Shown here: piece after piece, positions 7,745 to 14,082 of the stretch
Position numbering within the stretch: position 1 is the stretch's first letter
How the letters are laid out: each line of letters opens with the position of its first letter
Assembly (NCBI GenBank): GCA_022511055.1
Contig: JAFLSH010000038.1
Span: 1 to 14,082 of the forward strand
Direction of reading: 5' to 3'
DNA length: 14,082 bases
Source: Prevotella sp.
GTDB lineage: Bacteria; Bacteroidota; Bacteroidia; Bacteroidales; Bacteroidaceae
Notes under the pieces: generated by a model
The model's database searches: none
The model's input: the letters and a program-made list of their open reading frames with translations, nothing else
Told to the model about the DNA's origin: nothing
Program-made: the position numbers and the translations under genes

Positions 7745-9127
7745 TTATTTACAGAGCTTGCAGCCCTTACATTTGTTCAGCTCGCCACGGAATCGCTTCT
7801 CCACCAGGTAGTGCAGGCGGTCGCGCAGGGGCTCCAGCTCCATCTTGTCAATCACTTCATTGATAAAGGCGTTCTGCAACAGCAGCCGGGCCTCTTTCAG
7901 CGAGATGCCGCGCTGCTGCATGTAGAAGAGTGCCGCATCGTTCAGCTGCCCCACCGTTGAGCCGTGGGCGCACTTCACATCATCGGCATATATCTCCAGC
8001 ATGGGCTGGGTAAACATGCGCGCCTCCGTGGAGGCGGTCAGGTTCTGGTTGGTCATCTGCGAGAGGGTCTTCTGCGCGCCGTGTTCCACCAACACCCGAC
8101 CGGCAAAGGCGCCGACAGACTTGTCATCGAGTACGTACTTGTAAAGCTCGGTCGATGCGCAGTGCGGCACCCGGTGGGTAATCAGCGTATTGTTGTCAAC
8201 GTGCTGCTCCTTGTCTGCAATCACGCAGCCATAGCAGCCACACTCAGCTCCCTCGCCCGAGAAGGTCAGGTCGAGCTTGTTGCGCGTAACGCCGTTGTGC
8301 AGGGTTATCACGTTGTGGTTTACGCGGCTGTCTCGCTGCTGGTCTATGTAGACATTGCTGATGCGCACATTGTCATGGTGAGTCTCTTCCATGCAATAGA
8401 GGTCCAGCCGCGCGCGGTCGCCCACAAATGCCTCGGTGACCTGCGTAGTCAGGAAGTGGCGGTCATCAGCGGCATGATCGCAGAACAGCAGCTTCAGCTC
8501 CGCGCCTTCCTCAAGCACAATCAGCACACGGCGGTTGACCATCAGGTCGGGCACCTGCCGCTGGGCATTCTTCGGCGTTGCCTTCAGGATGTTGATAACC
8601 TGAATGGTGCGTTCCACCTTCACGTTGCGGGGCACGTAGACCAGCATGCCGCTCTGGGCCAGCATGGTGTTCAGCGCCGTTACCGCATCTGCCGAAGTCT
8701 TCGCCAACTTGGCGTAATACTTGCTGACAATATCGGGATATTTTTCGATGGAATCGATGATTACGCCCTCTGGCAAGCCACTTCTGCCCCCGCCGCGCAG
8801 AGGGGCGGACTGCGGTTGCGACTTGGCGTGGAACATATCGTTCACGACAAAGTAGAGCGAGGTCGACAGGTTTGGCACATCACAACGGAACGCCTCGTAC
8901 GGGTCGACAGGAATCTCCAGCCGGCTGACGTTCACCCCGAAGTCTGGGGCAAAGAGCTTCTGCAGGTCAGTATATCTATACCGCTCCACCTTCCGTGTCG
9001 GGAAGCCCTGCGCCTTGAAGTCGGCAAAGGCTTGGTCGCGCACGGCGTTCATCGGCTCCGGCGCGTGGCTGAAGATGAGCTGCCGAGCCTGCTCGTAGAG
9101 TTCTATGTATTGCTGCTCACTGTTCAT
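7745..9127 (-). CDS. sufD: Fe-S cluster assembly scaffold protein SufD with a Cys-rich tail
   Basis: SufD partners SufB and SufC in the scaffold that builds iron-sulfur clusters. The 460-residue protein has the N-terminal helical part (PTRKVERYRYTDL near 43-55) and the long beta-helix. The C-terminal core KCAHGSTVGQL holds Cys386 and His388, the latter matching by pattern the functionally important C-terminal His of E. coli SufD. Two oddities are a Gly/Pro/Arg-rich segment at about 102-118 that looks inserted between the N-terminal domain and LPEGVIID, and a tail ending in CKGCKLCK (Cys453, 456, 459). I chose ATG at 9127, five nt after the sufC stop with a GAAGG just before it. A GTG at 9136, overlapping the sufC stop, would add three residues. 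Confidence 0.93.
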   Translation of the reverse strand: MNSEQQYIELYEQARQLIFSHAPEPMNAVRDQAFADFKAQGFPTRKVERYRYTDLQKLFAPDFGVNVSRLEIPVDPYEAFRCDVPNLSTSLYFVVNDMFHAKSQPQSAPLRGGGRSGLPEGVIIDSIEKYPDIVSKYYAKLAKTSADAVTALNTMLAQSGMLVYVPRNVKVERTIQVINILKATPKNAQRQVPDLMVNRRVLIVLEEGAELKLLFCDHAADDRHFLTTQVTEAFVGDRARLDLYCMEETHHDNVRISNVYIDQQRDSRVNHNVITLHNGVTRNKLDLTFSGEGAECGCYGCVIADKEQHVDNNTLITHRVPHCASTELYKYVLDDKSVGAFAGRVLVEHGAQKTLSQMTNQNLTASTEARMFTQPMLEIYADDVKCAHGSTVGQLNDAALFYMQQRGISLKEARLLLQNAFINEVIDKMELEPLRDRLHYLVEKRFRGELNKCKGCKLCK

Positions 9128-9132
9128 CCTTC

Positions 9133-9888
9133 TCACTCCTCGCCAGCCTCTTCCTTTATCCAGTCGTAGCCGTGTTCCTGAATCTGGCGGGCCAGCTCCT
9201 GGCCGCCGGTCTTCACGATTCGGCCTTTATACAGCACATGCACGTACTGCGGGCGTATCATCTCCAGCAGACGGTCGTAGTGGGTAATGACAATGCACGA
9301 AGTCTCCGGCGTCTGCAGCTTGTTCACGCCCTCGGCCACGATGCGCATGGCATCGACATCAAGCCCGGAGTCAGTCTCATCGAGAATGGAGAGCTTCGGC
9401 TCCAGCATGGCCATCTGGAAAATCTCGTTGCGCTTCTTCTCGCCGCCGCTGAAGCCTTCGTTCACCGAGCGGTTGGCCAGTTTGGAGTCTAACTCCACGA
9501 TTTTCCGCTTCTCGCGCTGCAGCTTCAGGAACTCCGCGGCATTCATGGGCTCCAGACCCTGGTATTTGCGCTTCTCGTTGATGGCCGCCTTCATGAAGTT
9601 GGTCATTGACACGCCGGGAATCTCCACCGGGTACTGGAACGACAGGAACAGCCCTTCGTGCGCCCGGTCTTCAGGCTTCATCTCCAGCAGGTTCTTGCCG
9701 TTAAACCACGCTTCGCCTTCGGTCACCTCATAGAGCGGATTGCCCACCAGCACGGCCGACAGCGTAGACTTGCCGGAGCCATTAGGCCCCATGATGGCAT
9801 GGGTATCGCCATCGTTCACCACCAGGTCAACGCCCTTCAATATCTCCTTGTCGCCGATTCGGGCGTGCAGATTACGTACTTCTAACAT
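9133..9888 (-). CDS. sufC: Fe-S cluster assembly ATPase SufC
   Basis: An ABC-type ATPase that drives conformational change in the SufBCD scaffold; it is soluble and not a transporter. The 251-residue length is typical. Walker A GPNGSGKST is at 34-42, the Q-loop Gln85 is in SFQYP, the signature FSGGEKKR is at 146-153, Walker B LSILDETDSGLD at 166-177 has the SufC-specific Thr after Asp-Glu, and the switch His203 is in ITHYD. It is the first gene of a leftward operon sufC-sufD-sufS-M16 and lies behind its own -7 box. sufB, which in many relatives precedes sufC, is absent: the divergent gene upstream is a GH31. Confidence 0.96.
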   Translation of the reverse strand: MLEVRNLHARIGDKEILKGVDLVVNDGDTHAIMGPNGSGKSTLSAVLVGNPLYEVTEGEAWFNGKNLLEMKPEDRAHEGLFLSFQYPVEIPGVSMTNFMKAAINEKRKYQGLEPMNAAEFLKLQREKRKIVELDSKLANRSVNEGFSGGEKKRNEIFQMAMLEPKLSILDETDSGLDVDAMRIVAEGVNKLQTPETSCIVITHYDRLLEMIRPQYVHVLYKGRIVKTGGQELARQIQEHGYDWIKEEAGEE

Positions 9889-9910
9889 CCTTTTTCTTTG
9901 TTTTAGGCCG

Positions 9911-9918
9911 CAAAGTTA
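9911..9918 (-). promoter_or_regulatory. -7 box of the suf operon promoter
   Basis: TAACTTTG on the minus strand fits TAnnTTTG. It lies 22 nt upstream of the sufC ATG, predicting a leader of about 16 nt. No matching TTTG stands at -33. An AAGG just before the ATG is a weak ribosome site. This box supports sufC as the true first gene of the operon. Confidence 0.5.
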
Positions 9919-10010
9919 CGAATTTTCTATGAATTAATAACCATTTCCGATGTTTTTTATGCCTTTCCGCACCCCATGCAGAGCCAATCATGCAATATTA
10001 TCAGGGATTA

Positions 10011-10043
10011 TGTGCCGTCTTATCATTTTTTTTCGTATCTTTG
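10011..10043 (+). promoter_or_regulatory. Promoter of the GH31 gene
   Basis: TATCTTTG at 10036-10043 fits the -7 box, and TGTG at 10011-10014 is one mismatch from TTTG at a 21-nt spacing. The predicted start near 10050 gives a 5' leader of about 68 nt, longer than at the other genes here. The leader is A-rich near the ATG, and I see no stable hairpin in it. Confidence 0.5.
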
Positions 10044-10117
10044 CACACAGAATGGCTCATGTATCCATTAGGATTATAAGTACGAAAACTAACAGAAAAC
10101 TCTAATTATCAAGAAAC

Positions 10118-12529
10118 ATGAAAAGAAAATGGTTGTTTGCGTTCCTGCTATTGGCAGCGACAGTCACGACTGCCCAAAACCCCATGCAGGTGCAAGTCGG
10201 AGAGAATCAGGTGAAGGTGGAGTTCTACACCCCTTCCATTGTCCATGTAGTCAAAGCGCCCACAGGGCATCAGTACACCAAGGAAAGCCTGGTGGTGATT
10301 GCCAAGCCCGACGAGGGGATGGCCATCACGCAGAAAGGCAACAGCGTGTCGAGCGGCACGCTGACCGTTAAGGTCGATGCGAAGACGGGAGCCATCACCT
10401 TTGCCGACGGCCGCGGCCGCGTGCTGCTGCGCGAGAAGGGCGTGACCTTCGAGCCTGTTGCCGTAAACCCGCATGCGGGCGCCTACAAGGTGACGCAGAG
10501 CTTCACACTCGACAAAGACGAGGCCATCTACGGCCTGGGCTCCATACAAGACGGCAAGATGAACCGCCGGGGCACACACATCATGATGGAACAGTCGAAC
10601 CTGCAGGACTTCCAGAACGTGCTGCAGTCCATCAAGGGCTGGGGGCTCTTCTGGGACAACTACTCGCCCACGCTCTTCGACGACAACGCGCAGGGCATGA
10701 GCCTCTCATCTCAGGTGGGCGACTGCGCCGACTACTACTTCATGCTGGGCGGCTCGGCCGACGGCGTGATAGCCCAGATGCGCCACCTCTCAGGCGACGT
10801 GCCGATGTTCCCCCTGTGGACCTACGGCTACTGGCAGTCGAAGGAGCGCTACAAGACCTCGAAGGAGACGTTAGGCATTGTCGAGCAGTACCGCCGCCTG
10901 GGCGTTCCCCTCGACGGCATAATCCAGGACTGGCAGTACTGGGGCAACAACTACCTGTGGAACGCAATGGACTTCCTCAGCGAAGACTTTGCCGACGGCA
11001 GGCAGCTGATAGCCAAGTCGCACGAGCTGAACGCCCACTTCATGATTTCCATCTGGGCCAGCTTCGGCCCGATGACCAAGGCGTTCCGCGAACTCAGCGA
11101 GAAGAACCTGCTGTTCGACTTCGAGACATGGCCGCAGAGCGGACTCTCGCACATCTGGCCGCCGCGCCGCGACTACCCCTCGGGCGTGCGGGTCTATGAT
11201 GCCTTCAGCCAGGAGGCGCGCGACATCTACTGGAAAAACCTCAAGCGGCTCTACGACTACGGCGTGGATGCCTGGTGGATGGACTCTACCGACCCCGACT
11301 TCTTCAACCCGACGGAAGCCAACTACGAACACAAGGCCGGCACCAACGGCACGTGGCGCTCGCTGCGCAATGCCTTCCCCCTGGAGACCGTAAAGGGAGT
11401 CTACGCCAGCCAGCGCAAGGAGACGGACAAGAAGCGCGTGTTCATCATGACGCGCTCCGCCTTTGCCGGCCAGCAGCACTACGGCTCCAACATGTGGAGC
11501 GGCGACGTGGCCTCGTCATGGGACATGCTGCGCAAGCAGGTGCCCGCCGGACTGAGCTTCTCGCTCACGGGCAACCCGAACTTCAACACCGACATCGGCG
11601 GCTTCTTCTGCGGCTCATACAACACGAGAGGCGGCGGCAGCGCCCCGCGCAACCCGCAGTACCAGGAACTCTACGTGCGCTGGATGCAGTACGGACTGTT
11701 CTGCCCCGTCTTCCGCAGCCACGGAGCCGACGCGCCCCGCGAGATTTGGCAGTTCGGCAAGAAGGGCGAGCCTGTCTATGATGCCATCGAGCAGATGATT
11801 CGCCTGCGCTACCGCTTCCTTCCCTACCTGTACAGCACCGCCTGGCAGGTGACCAGCAACAACGAGAGCTATCTCCGCCCGCTGTTCAGCGACTTCGCAC
11901 AGGACAAGGCGGTCTGGAACACGACCGATGAGTTCATGTTCGGCCGCGCCATACTGGCCGCGCCCATCGTTGAGGCCCAGTACACCAAGGAGCAAATCAT
12001 CAAGGAGGATGCCATGACGGGCTGGGACAAGAAAGAGGCGAAAGCCGAGGGCGACGACACGGGCGTGGACTTCACCGCCGGGAAGACGGCCGTGAAGTAC
12101 TTGCCGAAGGGAGCCACCTGGTATGACTTCTGGACAGGCCAGAGCTACCGCGGCGGCCAGTCGGTGACCCTGCAGACCCAGCTCAACCGCGTACCCATGT
12201 TTGTGCGCGCCGGCAGCATTCTGCCGCTGGGCCCGGAGATGGAGTACGTAGGCCAGAAGGCATGGGACAACCTGGAAATCCGTGTCTATCCCGGAGCTGA
12301 CGGCACGTTCACGCTCTACGAAGACGAGGGCGACAACTACAACTACGAGCAGGGTGTCTACGCCACCGTTCCCTTCCAGTGGAACAACGCCCGCCGCACA
12401 CTGACCATCGGGGAGCGCAAGGGCACATACCCCGGCATGCTGACGGCACGGAAGTTCACGGTGGTGCTGCCCGACGGCACTTCGCAGACGGTAGACTACA
12501 ACGGCAGCGAGCTGACCATCAAGCTGTAA
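10118..12529 (+). CDS. Glycoside hydrolase family 31 (alpha-xylosidase/alpha-glucosidase type), exported
   Basis: A retaining alpha-glycosidase of 803 residues with a signal peptide (about 1-19, ending TTA before Gln20), so probably periplasmic. The N-terminal beta-sandwich covers about 20-225. The catalytic barrel starts near PLWTYGYWQSKERY (232-245). The candidate nucleophile is Asp389 in WWMDSTDPD and the acid/base is Asp463 in WSGDVASSW, followed by the substrate-site His535 in FRSHG. C-terminal beta domains include a DUF5110-like segment near 718-790 (YPGADGTFTLYEDEGDNYNYE). There is no PA14 insert of the kind seen in some Bacteroides GH31 alpha-xylosidases. Alpha-xylosidase is favoured by the hemicellulose context, but alpha-glucosidase or alpha-galactosidase activity is not excluded. 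The gene has its own promoter and ends at a shared terminator. Confidence 0.9.
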   Translation: MKRKWLFAFLLLAATVTTAQNPMQVQVGENQVKVEFYTPSIVHVVKAPTGHQYTKESLVVIAKPDEGMAITQKGNSVSSGTLTVKVDAKTGAITFADGRGRVLLREKGVTFEPVAVNPHAGAYKVTQSFTLDKDEAIYGLGSIQDGKMNRRGTHIMMEQSNLQDFQNVLQSIKGWGLFWDNYSPTLFDDNAQGMSLSSQVGDCADYYFMLGGSADGVIAQMRHLSGDVPMFPLWTYGYWQSKERYKTSKETLGIVEQYRRLGVPLDGIIQDWQYWGNNYLWNAMDFLSEDFADGRQLIAKSHELNAHFMISIWASFGPMTKAFRELSEKNLLFDFETWPQSGLSHIWPPRRDYPSGVRVYDAFSQEARDIYWKNLKRLYDYGVDAWWMDSTDPDFFNPTEANYEHKAGTNGTWRSLRNAFPLETVKGVYASQRKETDKKRVFIMTRSAFAGQQHYGSNMWSGDVASSWDMLRKQVPAGLSFSLTGNPNFNTDIGGFFCGSYNTRGGGSAPRNPQYQELYVRWMQYGLFCPVFRSHGADAPREIWQFGKKGEPVYDAIEQMIRLRYRFLPYLYSTAWQVTSNNESYLRPLFSDFAQDKAVWNTTDEFMFGRAILAAPIVEAQYTKEQIIKEDAMTGWDKKEAKAEGDDTGVDFTAGKTAVKYLPKGATWYDFWTGQSYRGGQSVTLQTQLNRVPMFVRAGSILPLGPEMEYVGQKAWDNLEIRVYPGADGTFTLYEDEGDNYNYEQGVYATVPFQWNNARRTLTIGERKGTYPGMLTARKFTVVLPDGTSQTVDYNGSELTIKL

Positions 12530-12563
12530 GCAGCCCCGGCAGAGCAGCTGCAGACCATTAAAG

Positions 12564-12606
12564 AAAACGGCTATCAGGCACGAAGTCAGCCCGATAGCCG
12601 TTTTTT
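12564..12606. terminator. Bidirectional intrinsic terminator between GH31 and secreted GH43
   Basis: A perfect 12-bp stem (12564-12575 with 12593-12604, core AACGGCTATC/GATAGCCGTT) encloses a 17-nt loop. On the plus strand it runs into six T (12601-12606). On the minus strand the stem ends in TTTTCTT. It lies 34 nt after the GH31 stop and 20 nt past the GH43 stop, so it can serve both convergent genes. Confidence 0.88.
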
Positions 12607-12626
12607 CATGGCCGCCGCGCGGCAGC

Positions 12627-13703
12627 CTATTTCTGCCAATGCGAGATGAGCGCCCTAAGCTCTGCTTTCGTGACCTGCACCACCGCGCCGTGCTTCTGCT
12701 CCGAGAAGTTCGTGCGCCTCATCGGGCTGCCAGGCTCATCGAAATAGCCGATGGGCGTGAATGTCTTGAAGTCCGTAGTCTCAAGAAAGCCGAAATTGTG
12801 GGGCTCGCGCGAGTAGTTGTCAAACATCATTATCCACTTGTCTTTGCCAATGAGCTGCCACACGTTGGGCGCTTCGTGCCGCTGCGTTTCGCCGTCAGTG
12901 AACGAAGGGTCTTGCGTATAAGGGCCGGTTATGCAGGTGCTGGTCGCGTGCTTGGGCAGACCGTGCTGCGTGGCAAACAGATGGTAGGTGTCGCCGACCT
13001 TGGTAATATCCGAGTCTATCATGTTGAACTTAAAGTTCCCATTCTCGTCAGTCTCCGAGCCGAACAGGAACTTTGGCTCTGAGGTCATGGCCGTGAAATC
13101 GTTGTTCATATAGACATAGTAGATGCTGTTTCTGCTGCGCAGGAAGCGGGTGGTGAAGTGCATCATGATGCGGCCCGTCTGCTCGTCTGTTATCATCTCA
13201 GGCGCCCACACGCAGCCGACATCTTCCCACGAGATGGGCCTGCCCTCACCGTCAGTAGCCCCCGTGGGGCTGGTCAGCTTCGTGAAATCGAGGTTGGTGC
13301 GATTCCAGTGGATGAGGTCGAATGACTTCAGCAGCACCAGCCCGCGATTGTTTCCCCAGTCATACTTCCTGCCGTCACGCTCCCACTGGGTCGTGCGGAT
13401 GCCATCGCGCTGGCCGAAGACGTGCAAATCGGTCATGGCCACACAGAAGCCACCGTCTGGCCCCCTGAAGATGAAGGGGTCGCGAATGCCCTTCTGCTCG
13501 GCAATGGTGTCGCCTGCCATGATGGGGCGGTCACCGTTCAGTGCAGTCCACGTATAGCCATCCCAGCTATATGCCATGTGCAACCCGTGGTCAGCATCTT
13601 TGTGATACACCATCACGTAACCACCCATCTTCTTGTTTCTCTGCTTGGCGTGAGCGGTCGGCAAGACCAGCATAGCCAATAATAACCAAATAACTCTTTT
13701 CAT
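12627..13703 (-). CDS. Secreted GH43-like glycosidase (arabinofuranosidase/xylosidase type)
   Basis: A 358-residue beta-propeller glycosidase with a signal peptide (1-19, ending AHA before Lys20). Candidate GH43 catalytic residues by pattern are base Asp75 in IRDPFIF, a pKa-modulating Asp at 230 or 232 in MIDSDITK, and acid Glu277 in HEAPNVW. WAPEM at 166-170 is a conserved blade motif of this branch. I chose ATG at 13703 because it opens a clean signal peptide. The longer reading frame from 13727 would put eight residues, encoded partly by the -7 promoter box itself, in front of the signal peptide. Sequence similarity to the other GH43 in this window is low, so they represent different subfamilies and compartments. 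The substrate is not readable; arabinose side chains are a guess from context. Confidence 0.83.
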   Translation of the reverse strand: MKRVIWLLLAMLVLPTAHAKQRNKKMGGYVMVYHKDADHGLHMAYSWDGYTWTALNGDRPIMAGDTIAEQKGIRDPFIFRGPDGGFCVAMTDLHVFGQRDGIRTTQWERDGRKYDWGNNRGLVLLKSFDLIHWNRTNLDFTKLTSPTGATDGEGRPISWEDVGCVWAPEMITDEQTGRIMMHFTTRFLRSRNSIYYVYMNNDFTAMTSEPKFLFGSETDENGNFKFNMIDSDITKVGDTYHLFATQHGLPKHATSTCITGPYTQDPSFTDGETQRHEAPNVWQLIGKDKWIMMFDNYSREPHNFGFLETTDFKTFTPIGYFDEPGSPMRRTNFSEQKHGAVVQVTKAELRALISHWQK

Positions 13704-13711
13704 AATCAGCG

Positions 13712-13719
13712 CAAAGATA
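13712..13719 (-). promoter_or_regulatory. -7 box immediately upstream of the secreted GH43
   Basis: TATCTTTG on the minus strand fits TAnnTTTG. The TTG triplets at 13737-13735 and 13734-13732 are a weak -33 candidate with short spacing. The transcription start is expected about 7 nt downstream, near 13705, only 2-3 nt before the ATG at 13703, so the mRNA may be almost leaderless. Confidence 0.5.
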
Positions 13720-13856
13720 CAAAACATCAGTCAACAACCCGTCATTCCGCACACGCCATTATCGTTATTTATGATTTGTTTGCACTTTTTGCGCCGCAGT
13801 CCTCCCCTCCTCGCCGCCCTACCAGTCAGCAGTTCCCCAATTCGCCGCCAGTAAAA

Positions 13857-13999
13857 CACCGTGAGTATTGCCAAAAACTCACGGAATATTCTCCAAAAAA
13901 GCGGCACTTTTCGACCAAAAACTCCGTGAGTTTCGACAAAAAAGCGGTGCTTTAGGAAAATTACTCCGTGAGTTTCGGGCAAAACTCACGGAGTAATTT
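13857..13999. repeat. Cluster of CTCCGTGAG direct and inverted repeats
   Basis: The core CCGTGAG or its complement occurs five times (13859-13865, 13878-13884, 13922-13930, 13964-13972, 13985-13993). The last two form a perfect 18-bp inverted repeat, 13958-13975 with 13982-13999, around a 6-nt loop. The first two form an 8-bp stem. Two longer direct copies of about 40 bp, 13895-13935 and 13938-13977, share a run of six A plus GCGG at one end and ACTCCGTGAGTTTCG at the other. Together with the hairpin at 14040-14060, this fills the gene-free stretch 13704-14082. Confidence 0.8.
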
Positions 14000-14039
14000 C
14001 CAAAACTCCCATACTATTTTCCGAAACTCGCCGCGGTTC

Positions 14040-14060
14040 AGCCGGATTTGTAATCCGGCT
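14040..14060. repeat. Short REP-like palindrome
   Basis: AGCCGGATT at 14040-14048 and AATCCGGCT at 14052-14060 form a perfect 9-bp stem with a 3-nt loop. I recall GGATTTGTAATCC-type palindromes as frequent dispersed repeats in Bacteroidota genomes, but this was not checked. No T-run follows in either direction, so it is not an obvious terminator. Confidence 0.6.
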
Positions 14061-14082
14061 GCATGGAGTATAAGAATTTGCA

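Noticed and set aside
7964..9169. Plus-strand open frame of 401 codons opposite sufD
   Set aside because: It covers a convincing sufD on the minus strand and has no domain pattern of its own.
9889..10117. Hidden sufB fragment or small RNA between sufC and GH31
   Set aside because: The 229 bp are AT-rich with two divergent -7 boxes. I see no SufB-like peptide in any frame and no strong hairpin.
13731..13982. Minus-strand open frame of 83 codons in the right non-coding region
   Set aside because: It is composed largely of the CTCCGTGAG repeat cluster, giving repeated THGV peptides. It has no domain, and its end runs up to the -33 region of the GH43 promoter.
13857..13999. CRISPR array
   Set aside because: Repeats alternate in orientation, differ in spacing and sequence, and only two copies exceed 15 bp. 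There are no regular spacers and no cas genes.

Overview
The window looks like chromosomal DNA from a carbohydrate-degrading Bacteroidota, most likely Prevotella/Segatella or a close relative. Four start sites and the left edge carry the Bacteroidota -7 box TAnnTTTG, translation starts have A-rich leaders with little Shine-Dalgarno signal, and the gene families (SGNH acetylesterase, GPH symporter, GH43, GH31) are typical of the group. The genus is an inference from gene content and composition. It was not tested by any search.

Layout: (1) Positions 1-188 are non-coding, with a leftward promoter cut by the window edge and a large imperfect hairpin made of a CCTACC/GGTAGG-rich repeat. (2) A divergent pair of transcription units starts near 2125-2295. 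To the left is a secreted sialate/xylan-type O-acetylesterase (189-2123, minus). To the right is a probable operon of a GPH-family sugar symporter (2296-3705), a signal-peptide-less GH43 glycosidase (3736-4743) and an ECF-like sigma factor (4736-5236) that overlaps the GH43 by 8 nt. (3) A leftward operon, sufC (9133-9888), sufD (7745-9127), sufS (6513-7727) and an M16 zinc metallopeptidase (5229-6500), meets the sigma-factor operon tail to tail with an 8-bp overlap. sufB is absent although sufC has its own promoter. (4) A divergent GH31 alpha-glycosidase with a signal peptide (10118-12529) faces a secreted GH43-like enzyme (12627-13703, minus), and they share a bidirectional terminator at 12564-12606. 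(5) The right 380 bp is non-coding and packed with inverted and direct repeats.

Functionally the carbohydrate genes form a plausible hemicellulose side-chain set. The periplasmic or exported esterase, GH31 and GH43 would trim acetyl, alpha-linked and arabinosyl/xylosyl groups. The symporter would import the resulting short xylo-oligosaccharides, and the cytosolic GH43 would finish them. The layout recalls the symporter plus GH43 arrangement of Prevotella xylan clusters. The set is interrupted by a housekeeping iron-sulfur cluster assembly operon. No SusC/SusD pair, hybrid two-component regulator or endo-xylanase is present in the window.

The observations most worth a second look are these. 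A repeat related to the left-edge hairpin appears in frame inside the M16 peptidase as a low-complexity linker. The sigma factor is translationally coupled to a GH43 and has no anti-sigma gene beside it. SufD ends in a CxxCxxC tail and carries a possible short insertion. The suf operon lacks sufB and is fused to an M16 peptidase. One secreted GH43 may be read from an almost leaderless mRNA. I did not see a clearly new defence or mobile system.
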